From Trichomonas vaginalis G3 (lineage: Eukaryota; Parabasalia; Trichomonadida; Trichomonadidae): DNA of 64,000 nt. Below, in pieces: positions 21,106 to 32,872 of the stretch; position 1 is the first letter of the stretch; each line of letters starts with the position of its first letter. A program made the translations under genes and the position numbers. The DNA lies in the NCBI RefSeq assembly GCF_026262505.1, contig NC_067206.1:9730268-9794267 (forward strand), given 5' to 3'. The notes under the pieces were generated by a model that saw only the letters and a list, made by a program, of their open reading frames with translations, was not told the DNA's origin and ran no database searches.

Positions 21106-22300
21106 TCTAGACATAAAGAAGTTGTTTACCGAGTTTTAGCTCTTATCTCTAACAAAAAATTAATTTTTAAAAAAAAGACCGAATACGTTTCACAGCGAGA
21201 AAAAAATAAAAGGCAAGATAGAATTTTCTAGACATAAAGAAGTTGTTTACCGAGTTTTAGCTCTTATCTCTAACAAAAAATTAATTTTTAAAAAAAAGAC
21301 CGAATACGTTTCACAGCGAGAAAAAAATAAAAGGCAAGATAGAATTTTCTAGACATAAAGAAGTTGTTTACCGAGTTTTAGCTCTTATCTCTAACAAAAA
21401 ATTAATTTTTAAAAAAAAGACCGAATACGTTTCACAGCGAGAAAAAAATAAAAGGCAAGATAGAATTTTCTAGACATAAAGAAGTTGTTTACCGAGTTTT
21501 AGCTCTTATCTCTAACAAAAAATTAATTTTTAAAAAAAAGACCGAATACGTTTCACAGCGAGAAAAAAATAAAAGGCAAGATAGAATTTTCTAGACATAA
21601 AGAAGTTGTTTACCGAGTTTTAGCTCTTATCTCTAACAAAAAATTAATTTTTAAAAAAAAGACCGAATACGTTTCACAGCGAGAAAAAAATAAAAGGCAA
21701 GATAGAATTTTCTAGACATAAAGAAGTTGTTTACCGAGTTTTAGCTCTTATCTCTAACAAAAAATTAATTTTTAAAAAAAAGACCGAATACGTTTCACAG
21801 CGAGAAAAAAATAAAAGGCAAGATAGAATTTTCTAGACATAAAGAAGTTGTTTACCGAGTTTTAGCTCTTATCTCTAACAAAAAATTAATTTTTAAAAAA
21901 AAGACCGAATACGTTTCACAGCGAGAAAAAAATAAAAGGCAAGATAGAATTTTCTAGACATAAAGAAGTTGTTTACCGAGTTTTAGCTCTTATCTCTAAC
22001 AAAAAATTAATTTTTAAAAAAAAGACCGAATACGTTTCACAGCGAGAAAAAAATAAAAGGCAAGATAGAATTTTCTAGACATAAAGAAGTTGTTTACCGA
22101 GTTTTAGCTCTTATCTCTAACAAAAAATTAATTTTTAAAAAAAAGACCGAATACGTTTCACAGCGAGAAAAAAATAAAAGGCAAGATAGAATTTTCTAGA
22201 CATAAAGAAGTTGTTTACCGAGTTTTAGCTCTTATCTCTAACAAAAAATTAATTTTTAAAAAAAAGACCGAATACGTTTCACAGCGAGAAAAAAATAAAA
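21106..22300. repeat. Tandem array, 121-bp period, about 10 copies
   Basis: The motif GACATAAAGAAGTTGTTTAC recurs at 21110, 21231, 21352, 21473, 21594, 21715, 21836, 21957, 22078 and 22199, a spacing of exactly 121 bp each time. The copies read as identical. Each unit includes CGAATACGTTTCACAGCGAG, the most GC-rich part. The same unit appears inverted on the other side of the transposase gene. Confidence 0.92.
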
Positions 22301-22476
22301 CTGTACACTGATTTTCATTTTCATTTCCAGTCACTTTACTTATTATTTTTTCTTTTTTTCATTTTAATTATAAATTATTTCATAATTCGTTTATTTACGT
22401 TACCATTTTCTTTATTCTTTTGAATTCCATACTAGACACTTATAGAATATTTTGATTGTTAACGTACTTCATTAGA

Positions 22477-23451
22477 ATGAATCCTTACAAAGGGTATGTC
22501 GATCGAATTTACCTAATTGGTATTTCCAATCAGATTGAAGAAAGTAAAATGACATGGGAAGAAGCTTGCACCCATGTTCCCATCGCCCCAACCCTCCAAT
22601 CAAATGATTTAAAATATTTAGATGTTTCAAAATCTTTTTTACAAAATTAATTTAGCTTACAGAATATCCCATTGCCTAAAGGCAAGAAAGGTCGTAGGGT
22701 CAATCCCTACGACCAAATCAAAGCTCTTGCTGTGATACATGACCACTGGGCCTTTCCCTGTGGTCAAACAAAACAATGGAAACGTTTGAAATTACAACAA
22801 ATTGATGTATCTTATAGAGAAGTACGCAGATACTTCAAAGAAAATCATTTCACCAAGACGCGATTAGAGCATGCCGGGCCAGAAACAGCAGTAAGATATT
22901 GGGCGCTTTCACCCAATCTTATCTGGCACGCAGATGTTCATTATTTTAGGGGTGTTCGTGGCCAGTATATTTATGGCATATTCGACGATTTTAGCCGCAA
23001 AGTCCTAGCGTGTATACAAATACCAGATATGCTGGCAGCGACGACAGCGAACGTTGCGGCTTCCGCCTTCATTGAATTTGGCGCCCCTTATTGTTTCTGG
23101 ACCGACAACGGTTCAGAAAATAGGGGCGCCTTTCAAGATCTACTTGATCTTTAGGGCGCCCAATGGCGGCATACAGACTCTCATTCTCCCTACCAAAATG
23201 GGAAGATTGAGAGATTCTGGCTGACATTGGAGCGCTGCCAAAGCATTCAGGCTATTCCTGCCTTTATTTGGGAGTACAATAATAACACACCGCATGAAGA
23301 TCTCCCAATTAATCCATTAACTGGAACAAATTACACGCCAAATCAAATGTATCAGCTGAAACCGAAATACACAAATGCAGATACAGAAAGGTTGTGGCAA
23401 ATATGGGATACAGATACAGGCATGACCGCTGTTGACACATTCACAGCGTAA
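22477..23451 (+). pseudogene. DDE transposase (rve/IS481-like), two in-frame stops
   Basis: One reading frame of 325 codons from ATG 22477 to TAA 23449-23451, interrupted by TAA at 22648-22650 and TAG at 23152-23154. The first 57 residues are a small N-terminal domain. After it come a basic KGKKGRR stretch and a helical DNA-binding part (QQIDVSYREVRRYFKENHF). The DDE core then follows: first Asp in WHADVHYFRG, second in FWTDNGSEN, Glu in SPYQNGKIERFW, with about 35 residues between the last two as in IS3/IS481 and retroviral-type integrases. The C-terminal YNNNTPHEDL...INPLTGTNYTPNQ is also typical. The catalytic residues are unchanged, so the loss is recent. Confidence 0.85.
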
Positions 23452-23868
23452 TAATAAACATAATTTTTTAATTTCATTTTTAACAAGTTTTTTTAAATGT
23501 ATGTAATGAATAATTCATTAGAATATGATAATGCACATTGTAACAGAATAGAACAATCACCAAATTTTTTTTTGAAATTAAAAAATAAAAGTAAAAAGTA
23601 TAAAGTAATCTAACCAAAAAAGATATTTAAAAGAATTTTGGAAAAAACAGAATAAGGATAATGATATTATTTTAGATACACAATCGATGTACTGAAGAAT
23701 AATCCGGTAAAATGATGATATAAAATTAGATTATTTTACAAGTAGCTAAAAGAATAAAACTATAATATAAAATAAATGAAGTTTAATGAAACAATAAAGG
23801 TTAAATAAATAATAAAGATTTTTATTTTATATCAGTATTGAGAAGAAGTAACAGCTGACACTTGGTAG

Positions 23869-24246
23869 ACAACTTCTTTATGTCTAGAAAATTCTATCTT
23901 GCCTTTTATTTTTTTCTCGCTGTGAAACGTATTCGGTCTTTTTTTTAAAAATTAATTTTTTGTTAGAGATAAGAGCTAAAACTCGGTAAACAACTTCTTT
24001 ATGTCTAGAAAATTCTATCTTGCCTTTTATTTTTTTCTCGCTGTGAAACGTATTCGGTCATTTTTTTAAAAATTAATTTTTTGTTAGAGATAAGAGCTAA
24101 AACTCGGTAAACAACTTCTTTATGTCTAGAAAATTCTATCTTGCCTTTTATTTTTTTCTCGCTGTGAAACGTATTCGGTCATTTTTTAAAAATTAATTTT
24201 TTGTTAGAGATAAGAGCTAAAACTTTGCAGACAACTCCCCCATGTC
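23869..24246. repeat. Right tandem array, 121-bp period, about 3 copies, inverted
   Basis: Reverse-complement copies of the left array unit (GTAAACAACTTCTTTATGTC...), three in a row. The copy nearest the outer arm and the one nearest the transposase show small differences from the left-hand consensus. Confidence 0.88.
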
Positions 24247-24820
24247 TAGCAAATTTAACATTCGTCTCCCATTTTTATATATTTGGTTTAGAATGTTCGA
24301 AAATGCGTAATATGGTCATTAATATTAATTGAAAAGAACCTTGAATTAATTCAATCTGATCTCACAAAATATTTTAAATTACAAACTTTGTAGTTTGAAT
24401 AGATAATTAGTATTAAACTCAAATAACTAGTTTATTTTTGAATAAAAATTATTTGAATTTATTCAATTTTGTGAATTTTCCTTCAAAAATTAAGTTTAAA
24501 TATCTTATTTGCCATATAATTATAAATACAATGAAACATATTCGAAATTGAAAAGAATGACTTTTTCTGTTCTTTCAATCATTCAATTTGAATTTTGCAA
24601 TATTGGATTTCTCATTAAATAGCTATTAAAAACAACAAGCAATTTAACTTACATTCAAATTTATTTGTGTTATATTCAATCTTCTCAAAACTTATAATTT
24701 TCGGCTATAGCATGATTATATGCTATATAATATAATAAACCTATAATAGTATCATTCTTTCAATTATTTGAAGAGAAAACCGAAAAAATCTATTTTCGGT
24801 CTATAACAAAAAGATGATCG

Positions 24821-25527
24821 TTTTTACTTCTCACAAATATGTCATTTTCAAAAAATCATAAACACATAATAAGTGTAATATTTATCCTGAATTTGATTTT
24901 CTGACAAAATCAAAATTGAATTAGTTCTCAAATGATTTGATTTCAACTCATTCAGTTTTTTTATCATCAAAACGTTTCTGTGATGAGGAATTATCATTAC
25001 TCGTTAATTCTGAATTATTAATGATTCAAAAGACTGCAATTTAGAAGTATAAAACAACAAAATTGAAATTTTCATTTTCATGGAACAAAGAAATGATCGT
25101 CAAAGCTGCAAACTTAATGAATTGGTTAGTAGTCAAATTTTATTCTTACGATTCCCCTTTAATACACCAAAATTCTCAAAAACAATTTTTTGTACTTGAT
25201 ATTTTACTTAATTACTACATATCATGAAATCATTCTTGTAAGTTTGTTTTAAATTTCGCGTAACAACCTTTATTTGATTGCTTCGAATTTGGAATGAAAA
25301 ATTACTAACACTAACTATACATATTATAAAAGATTAAATAGTATTTACATTTTTGTGATAGTTTCTTTTGAGTAACTGAAATAAATTCATAATTGAATGA
25401 TATTTTTCTTTATATTTTCAAATTTGAAGTAATATGACTACAATATATAAAGACTCACTAATATGCAATAAAGTGCTAAAGTAAATTTATAATAAACAAA
25501 CAAAAAAATAGAAATAATATAAAAATC
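24821..25527. other. Intergenic, nothing recognised
   Basis: AT-rich DNA between the transposon and the 3' end of the karyopherin gene. No open frame, RNA gene or repeat was recognised. Confidence 0.4.
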
Positions 25528-28500
25528 TTATCTTTGTGGCTTTGCAATTGCTGCCAAGATCGACTTAATACATTTTTGTTGTAGAGGAGTCATTTCTGAA
25601 TAAAGATCCTTGAGCCACACTGATTTTTCACTCTTCATAATCTTCTTAAAAACAAGTTTTACATTGTTTCTTGATTTCTCCGAAATACTGGAGCATTCGT
25701 AGGCCTGTACCAAATGGCTTATTGTTGTGGGGAAATTGTCTTCGTTGAGGAACCACTGAGGATAATTTGCGACAAAGAATAAAAACAAATTATAAACAGT
25801 TTCTGATATATCCTCTATACTTTCTATTGGTAAGTTATTCATTAAGACTTCTGCATCAACTTCCGCATTTGAATAATTTAGATTTGAGGAAACAAGTGCA
25901 CAAAATGCTCCTAAAGCGCTATCATTAACTGTTACATTCGCCATTAATGACTCTCCTTCGAATAATTTGATGAACATCGTATAATATTTTTCGAAAATTT
26001 GAGGATCAACTTTAATTAGCTTGAAAGCGTTATGTAAACAAACAAAAATGGACTGCTTAAGGTCATAATCATTATCTTCTTCAATCCATGGCATAATTAC
26101 GTCATAAATGTTTGATATCCTGTTGATATCAGATAATTTTATGACAAAAGTAAACCAAATCTCCAAAGCAGTCTTTGACATTAGTTTATCATTGAACATA
26201 GTCAATAGTTTTGCTTCCAGACTTGTTTCAAAATACTCAATTGCCTTGGAAAAGTTGAAAACAATTATCTCAGAATAAAGTGACGGAATATTTGACAAAC
26301 AGATCTGAAAGAGAGAAATTGGGAGATCTATTTGTATCTCGTCAATGTTATCTGCCTTTTTCTTCATGACGATCTTCTGGAGAGCATCAAACAATCTCTC
26401 AGTGATTTGTGTGATAGAAATCAAAAGTTTTTCGATTTCTTGTTCATTTCCCCATTCGATTTCCTTCGCGTGAGAGATTAATTCACTTACAGTTATAACT
26501 ATTGCATTCACAAAGCTTGGCGTGATAATAATTGATGACGGCAAACTGGTAAACGCTTCAACAACAGTTGTCAAAATTTGACATTTGAAATCAGAATTTT
26601 CCGAAGTCCTGAAACATTGAATCAACAAACTCAACGCGTGGTCTGCCATTGTCTCAATGAAGATGTCCCTGTTGAGAATATCTGCACTGACATTTGCGCA
26701 CTCGTTCAAGTAATTTGACTGGTTTACATCAATTATTTTGACTAAAACCGTTAAAGTTTTGAGAGAACGAACAACATCAGTGACTTGGCTTTCGTTTATA
26801 AAGAGTTTGTCGCCAACTGTTGGACTAGGTATTCTTTTCATGCACGAAACATCAATGTCGTTGTCGCAATGATGTAAAACAACGATAGAAATTTCGTTTT
26901 TTGCTGTTTGAAGGAAATTTTCAAAAAGATAATCAGAGATAACAGAAACATCAGTTGCCAAGGACTGTATGAGTAGTATTATAGCAATGTGGCATCTCTC
27001 TAAGTCTTCGTTTTCGTATAAACTCTCTCTTATATCAACTAAAATTTGCAAAAAATCCAAAGAAAGTTGATTGATTTCTTGAGAAGTTGATCTCTTGTTC
27101 AGACACATCGCGAACGTTGTAATCGCAGTGAACTTCAAGTGCTGGTCTTCGGCTATCTCGTATATCTGTTGAAGAACACTGGTGACGTCTTCAAGCCTGT
27201 CAAAAGTGTCTCCAATTCCCATAATGAACAAACCTAAACAAAAAAGAAGTTTTTCGCAACATTGGTTATCATTGCAATCAGTTATCAAGGAGAGAAGTGT
27301 CTCTATAATCGATGGATAGAGTGGAGAAAGTGTTTCTCGGCTTGTGTTCTTGATAAAACTTGATAATGCGTCAATTGCTGCCCTTCTGACAAGAACGTTC
27401 TGTTCTTCGGCGATATATGATATGAGATGTGGGAATAGTTGGTCAAATAATGCTAATGGGAAGAAAGATGGCATAATTGAACAGAAATTATTTATAACTT
27501 GAAATGAAGCGTATCTTATGCGAGGATGGACATCATCTGTATTTAATATCTCTATAATAGGCGTCATAAATTGTATCAGTGACTCTCTGGATGAATCAGT
27601 ATCTTCATCTTCGATCAAATATGATAATGTGCATGAGGAAGTGCATGATATAGCAGTAAGACATGCATAAACAATCTTCCAGTCTGTTGGATTGTTGATC
27701 TGTTGTATGAAATAATTGATTATCGTTTCTAATAATTCGGTTGAACTTATTTTGGCTGTAATATCATTAAATATGTCGCAAGAAACAGCAGATGGATTTC
27801 TATCGTTGATATCTTCAAGCCATTCTATGTCATCGTCGATTTCTCCCATTGTATTTATCAAATTTAAAATTAAATTTTTCACAAATTCTGGATTTGATTT
27901 GCATATATCTGAGCAAAATTTTGCTAAATCGCATGAAAACAGCAGTGCTTGTATTCTGCATTCATTTGGCGAATCTTGAATTGATTGAATCAGAAATTCA
28001 GAGAGTTCTGTAAAATTTTGTTCGAAAAACAGTGGTATTCGCTCACTAAAATCCGAAAGTAATTGGTATGCGTTAGGTAGGAGTGATATTGGAATGGATT
28101 TAAGAAATGATATAAAATTTTCTTGCAAAAATTGGCAATCGGGTGCATGAATGGCAATAGCAAGTAGTAAGTTAAAACGATTGATAGGATTTGAATCATA
28201 TTGCATCAAATTAATCAAATAATTTATCTCAAAAAAAGAAAAATTATCGATTCCATATAAAGTATCTGCTATAATTTTAGAAACATATGGAATTGTCGTA
28301 TCGTTCTGATTAAATATTGTTAAAATTGTGTTTCATTCAATGGCCGAGTTGATTTTATTGATTGAGTATATTAAAATCTCGGATACTATATTAGATACGA
28401 TATTTTTCAACACTTCTGTATTCTCTTGGTCGTTATATACTTTCGGTAATATTTGAAATAATATATTACAGTGATTTGAAAAAATATCCTCTTGAAAAAA

Positions 28501-28713
28501 CAATCTGTTATGTTTGATGAACGAATACATTATAGTTGCGGCTCTTAGTTTGAATGTTTGTGTGTCATCCGAAATGATGTTATCTAAATACTGAAGAAAG
28601 GTAAGAAAATCTTTCTCAGGTATTGAGTTCAACGCGTTTTCGGCTTCAATCCGTTGATCATCATTCCCGTTACAAAATAACTCAATGGAATTTCGAAAAC
28701 TTTCGAAATCCAT
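25528..28713 (-). pseudogene. Karyopherin/importin-beta-like HEAT protein with one in-frame TGA
   Basis: A single frame of 1,062 codons starts MDFESFRNSIELF and ends AAIAKPQR; it is open throughout except for one TGA at 28335-28333 (codon 127). The N-terminal QRIEAENALNSIPEKDFLTFLQYL matches the first HEAT repeat of importin-beta proteins. Helical pairs with PRIRYASFQVINNF and VLVRRAAIDALSSFI continue through the protein, as in the importin-5/Kap121 type. The family carries cargo through nuclear pores under Ran control. Nothing else is broken, so this could be a very young pseudogene, a sequence error, or a gene read through the stop. No selenocysteine use is expected in trichomonads. Confidence 0.75.
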
Positions 28714-29682
28714 TTTTTTGGTAAAAAAAAATTCATAAGTTTTCTATAACATGAATAGTGTATCCGATCTGAACTAAAATTTCTTTATCACTAAAATTTT
28801 GATATCTGTTAGTTGCCGAACTTACGAACGATTAATGATGATCAATCGTAGTAATGATGAAGTTTTATATGTAGATAGAGCAATACTAAGCGGGATTTAT
28901 TACGTCCATTTAAGAAAAATGCTTCATCATGATGAAAATAGTTCAATTATTCTAATTTTCAGTGAAAAGATATTCGAATCTTTAGATAACTGAGTTTTGA
29001 GAGAATCACTAGTATTATTTTGGGATTTCAATGAATAATAGATACCATTGCATGATCAAAAAATTCCAAAAAAATATGAAAAATCATAATTTGATGAAAA
29101 AAATCGAAAAATTCGAAGATATTTTTGGAATTTTGAAAAAATTTGGAAAAAGAAGGTTGGATCTTTAAGCATGTAACAATCATATTTTGACAGAGTTTAT
29201 CTACCTAATCAGAATTATTTAAAAAAAGATAAAAATTAAGGTAATAGATTAATATTTTTTAGGATTGTATTTGGTAATCTATAACTAATTATCTCCATAG
29301 TAACTGGAACTAAATTATAAAGATGCCCATGGAGAAATGGATCTTAATTACAAAGAAATTAAAGTTTCATTTGTATAAATTATGTTTAATATGATGAGCA
29401 CTTGCTGTATTTGAACCTCAAAATGGCATAGTTAAGCGTTTTGTTCCTAATCATTGTTGAATATCTTTGATGTAATTGGCAAGATTTAATTTTTCCTTCT
29501 ATTGCAAGTTTATTAATGACATTGATCATGTTTGAGAGCAATGCTGTTCAACGTGGGAAATGATAATGGGACAGAAAGTAAGTGTAGCATGTGTGGGTTA
29601 ATGCTTGCGTCATAAAATCAGACGATAAAATAAATCATTCAATTCGAAAAACCAATTATATCCAACACATCATATCAAATAA
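28714..29682. other. Intergenic, nothing recognised
   Basis: Nearly 1 kb of AT-rich DNA. A 64-codon frame without good start context lies at its left, with no recognisable protein features. Confidence 0.4.
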
Positions 29683-30678
29683 AATTTAACAATTAATAGA
29701 CTAAAATTTTGTAAAGCTCACAATTTAAATAAATATTTTCCCAAACCAAATCTAGATGATTCTTTGCCTAATGATCAAGGTCAAGATCCAGCTGTAAAAA
29801 ATAATCGCCAAGTTACGTTTAATTATCCCTGTTCAAATGATAATTCATGCGCGCCTTACGCTATAAAATTCTCGCCTGGTATTTATAACATCTCCCTATG
29901 CGGTGCAAAAGGTGGAGATGCCTACAAGTCTAACAATTTTATCGAAAATTCTGCCGGAAATGGCAATTGCGTTGAAGCAAATCTCGAATTATTTAAGAAT
30001 ACACAAATGTACTTGTATGTTGGAGGCAAAGGAACTAACCAAGGCTCCACAGGATTAGGTGGCTGGAATAATGGCGGAAACGGATTTGGTGAATGCTCAG
30101 GTGGAGGTGGATCCACTGATCTCCGTTTAGTTTATAATTCCGGCTCAAATGAACTCCTTTCTCTTACAAGTAGAATTATTGTGGCCTCCGGCGGTGGTGG
30201 TGGCTGCTTTAACGCTTCCAGCATGTATCATACGGGCAGTAATGGTGGAGATGTTAATGGAACATCTCCAAATCCAGAAGGAGATTATGCAATACAAAAG
30301 GGAATCAAGCAATACTTTGGTAAGGCCCTAAATGGTACCGCAGATTATCCAATTGCCGGAAGTGGTGGTGGATATTACGGCGGATACGCAGTAATAATCA
30401 ATGAAAGTTTTACAGGTTGTTTTGGAGGCAATTCCTTTGTCTCTGGTGCAAATAATTGTATCGCTGTTTCGGAAAATGGAGATTATCTTATCACGAATGT
30501 CCATTACTCAGGATTGAAGTTTTCTGACATCAATATGAACAAATCACATAACGATGGAGCAGGATATGCTATTATTAGCTTAGTTAAAGATTATTCGAAT
30601 CGAATGTCTACAGAAAGATTCAATCTTCAAATTAATAGAGAAGCATTCAGAAAATCTAATGTTTATAGAGAACACTAA
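29683..30678 (+). CDS. Glycine-rich extracellular-type protein, no ATG
   Basis: The frame is open from 29683 but has no ATG before residue ~100. The readable protein has a conserved YAIKFSPGIYNISLCGAKGG strand and then a glycine-rich core (KGTNQGSTGLGGWNNGGNGF, CSGGGGSTDLRL, IIVASGGGGGCFN). SGGGYYGGYA and CFGGNSFVSG follow. This is the glycine-rich domain also found in ALK/LTK receptors and in many trichomonad surface proteins. A signal peptide, expected upstream, is missing, so the gene is probably 5'-truncated. No transmembrane anchor is seen, and the C-terminus is short and polar. Confidence 0.6.
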   Translation, partial: NLTINRLKFCKAHNLNKYFPKPNLDDSLPNDQGQDPAVKNNRQVTFNYPCSNDNSCAPYAIKFSPGIYNISLCGAKGGDAYKSNNFIENSAGNGNCVEANLELFKNTQMYLYVGGKGTNQGSTGLGGWNNGGNGFGECSGGGGSTDLRLVYNSGSNELLSLTSRIIVASGGGGGCFNASSMYHTGSNGGDVNGTSPNPEGDYAIQKGIKQYFGKALNGTADYPIAGSGGGYYGGYAVIINESFTGCFGGNSFVSGANNCIAVSENGDYLITNVHYSGLKFSDINMNKSHNDGAGYAIISLVKDYSNRMSTERFNLQINREAFRKSNVYREH

Positions 30679-30916
30679 GCGCGTTATCCTGTTTTTTTTA
30701 CCGCTTTTATTTTACATTTTCATATGTTATTTTTATACATGTAAAAATCATTTATGTTAGCATAATTTTTATACATAATTTCTACAATGTAGGATATTTG
30801 TAATATTCATTGAGCCAGAGGAATACATTTTCGATTTGAAATTTTATAAAATTACAAATTGGCATTTCATTTATACTATAACAAATACTCTTTGTTTGAT
30901 ACACTTCGAAATTTCA

Positions 30917-32005
30917 ATGATTAAAGTAGAATCTTTAGTATGGACACTCTTCCTAAGAAATAGCTATCGTCATTTACCAAAATTTGCAAATACATCAAGT
31001 TGTTCAATATATTTTAGTTATGAATGGAACGAATTTTATGCAAGAGATCTTTCAAATACGCCATACGAAAACAATAGTTCAAAACTTTCACCAGGTGATC
31101 AAAATTACTACGTAAAGAGTTGCCTCTTTTCCGAAAATATTAACTCAGGTGCCATTAATTTTACGACTAAACAAGATACAACAAAACTATTAGTTGACGA
31201 AACGCAATTTTTAAATTGTAGTAACTCCGGTCAAGGAGGAAGTTTATACTTCTCGAGCGAAGGCGAATGCGTCCAAGATCGAATAATAAGTGACTCATCA
31301 AAAGTAACAACAACATATACTTATGGAGTTTATTGTTATTCAGATGTTTCAGATAAAGAATCATTCCAAAACAAAATTCTTTCGTCTTCAATCACTAAAA
31401 GTGGAGAAAATAACTTAGGAGATGTAAATATTTACCTAAAAAATGGAAAAATTAATTTCACTAATTCAAATATTTCTCATTCAAAATGCAAAGGAATTAG
31501 TGTTTCTTGTTTTGAAAGTTATTTATCTGATTCAAAAGTTTTATTTTCTATATTTTATGATAATAAAGATAAACCTCCAAGTGATGCTGCCTCTGTTTAC
31601 CTTTTTTATTCACCATCATCAACTATTCTATTCGAAGCAACAAATTTCCAAAATATTACTGATTTTTGTTTAGTTTATGCATATAAATCTCCAACAAATT
31701 TAACAAATTGTTGTTTCTCAAATAACAAAATTTCTCAATATTATTTCTATGGAGATAGTGCCAAAATTACAGTTGATAGATGTTTCATTGATGAGGTAGA
31801 TCCAAAAACAACATATACAGTTGAAATAACTAACAGAATCCAATATTTATCTAACATTGATGTTTGTGAAATATCCTATGCACTCGGATATCAAAATATA
31901 AATAAATTTAACAAAGAATATTTTGAAAATATTGAGAAAGCTCGAAAATATATTAACTTTTCAAATATTTCTACAAATTTCATAAACTTCACATTAAACA
32001 CATAA
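30917..32005 (+). CDS. Beta-helix surface-type protein, copy 1
   Basis: 362 residues from ATG 30917; the frame also runs 27 codons upstream without an ATG. It has repeated short strands ending in Asn, Cys or Ser, such as KINFTNSNISHSKC, ILFEATNFQNIT and NLTNCCFSNNKIS, typical of right-handed beta-helix surface proteins. There is no membrane helix or recognised signal peptide, so it may be a shortened family member. A second, 5'-truncated copy lies about 7.9 kb downstream at 38825-39868. Similarity begins at ATCAAGTT near 30992 and runs past the stop codon into the downstream DNA. Confidence 0.6.
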   Translation: MIKVESLVWTLFLRNSYRHLPKFANTSSCSIYFSYEWNEFYARDLSNTPYENNSSKLSPGDQNYYVKSCLFSENINSGAINFTTKQDTTKLLVDETQFLNCSNSGQGGSLYFSSEGECVQDRIISDSSKVTTTYTYGVYCYSDVSDKESFQNKILSSSITKSGENNLGDVNIYLKNGKINFTNSNISHSKCKGISVSCFESYLSDSKVLFSIFYDNKDKPPSDAASVYLFYSPSSTILFEATNFQNITDFCLVYAYKSPTNLTNCCFSNNKISQYYFYGDSAKITVDRCFIDEVDPKTTYTVEITNRIQYLSNIDVCEISYALGYQNINKFNKEYFENIEKARKYINFSNISTNFINFTLNT

Positions 32006-32290
32006 TTTTTTCCCACATGATTTCATTTTTTCAATATCGAATATAAATGAAATATATATTTTATATATAAGAAACTAAGCATGAAAACAGAGCCAGATTG
32101 GGATCCATTCAAAGGTCAATCAAATATCACAATCTGATGATTATTCATATCAGTATTCAATCATCAATGATAACTTAAAAAAAGCTGAAATATTGTATCT
32201 GTATATGCGTGTAAACTTAGTAACAAAATCAGGGGAATACTTAAGAGAACCTTAACCTGAAGCGTTATTTTTTTTTAGATATTTTTTTTA

Positions 32291-32698
32291 ATGAGTCTTT
32301 TTAGTGATTTTATACAGAATACTAACAAAGAGGTCCTTGAGCGTGTTGAAAAACTTGTTAAGGAGAAGGGAATCAAAGCAAAACTTGAAAAAGAAACAGA
32401 AAATTTGGCAAATCAGTGCGCAAATTCTTTAATTGATCCAGAAGCTCCAAAACCACCAAGTTTTAAAGGAGTTGATTTTGCAGTAGAAGATCAAGATCAA
32501 TTCCTTTTAATTCTAGATTATTTTCAATCATCCGGATTACAATTTACAACTCAAACAATAAAATACGAAAGTCAGCATCCTAACATCACTGTCGATCGTA
32601 AAAAGCTAGCTGAGAAGTATGGCTTGCGTAGTTACGATAAAACTCCTTTACTTGTTCAAATGATTGAACAGAGATTGAAAATGATAGGAAATGAGTAA
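32291..32698 (+). CDS. LisH/FOP-like small protein
   Basis: 135 residues. A charged N-terminal helix (EVLERVEKLVKEKGIKAKLE) is followed by FLLILDYFQSSGLQFTTQTIKYES, which resembles the LisH dimerisation motif (hydrophobic L-x-x-Y-x-x-x-x-x-L-x-x-T-x-x-x-x-x-E-S). A short segment then ends KTPLLVQMIEQRL. This layout is seen in the FOP/FOPNL/TOF family of centrosomal and basal-body proteins. A basal-body role in this flagellate is an inference. It could also be a LisH subunit of another complex. Confidence 0.55.
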   Translation: MSLFSDFIQNTNKEVLERVEKLVKEKGIKAKLEKETENLANQCANSLIDPEAPKPPSFKGVDFAVEDQDQFLLILDYFQSSGLQFTTQTIKYESQHPNITVDRKKLAEKYGLRSYDKTPLLVQMIEQRLKMIGNE

Positions 32699-32872
32699 TA
32701 AATATGTTAGTTTACTGTTGTTGTTTGAATGCAAACAAATATTTTTCGAGTTTTTTTGTTGTATAAAATGTATAAAAATATTTTTATGAAAGAATAGTAT
32801 TATAGTTTATTATTATAGTAACAAGATGAGTAATAAACAAAGCTTTATGGATTTTGAGCATCAGATATATGC

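Larger units (their letters stand above)
20545..24811. mobile_element. IS3/IS481-like DNA transposon with long TIRs and 121-bp arrays
   Basis: A 4,267-bp element bounded by TTTTGTTATAGACCG... and its reverse complement ...CGGTCTATAACAAAA. AGATGATCG is present on both sides (20536-20544 and 24812-24820), giving a 9-bp target-site duplication. The outer 561 bp of each end are inverted copies that align without gaps. Inside them are arrays of the same 121-bp repeat pointing inward, about 10 copies on the left and about 3 on the right. The unique centre has one DDE transposase gene broken by two in-frame stops. Its rve-like DDE core resembles the IS3/IS481 integrase group known to occur in eukaryotic transposons. 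Near-identical arms suggest recent movement, so the enzyme was probably supplied in trans. Confidence 0.85.

Noticed and set aside
21106-22300. CRISPR array
   Set aside because: The repeat is a plain 121-bp tandem without unique spacers and sits symmetrically in a transposon of a eukaryotic genome.
20545-24811. Mutator-like (MULE) element
   Set aside because: Long arms and the 9-bp duplication suggest it, but the transposase is an rve/IS481-like DDE enzyme with a short D-E spacing and no MULE signature.
28799-28993. 64-codon intergenic frame
   Set aside because: It starts only at TTG, has no initiator, no recognisable domain and lies in AT-rich DNA; chance is enough to explain it.
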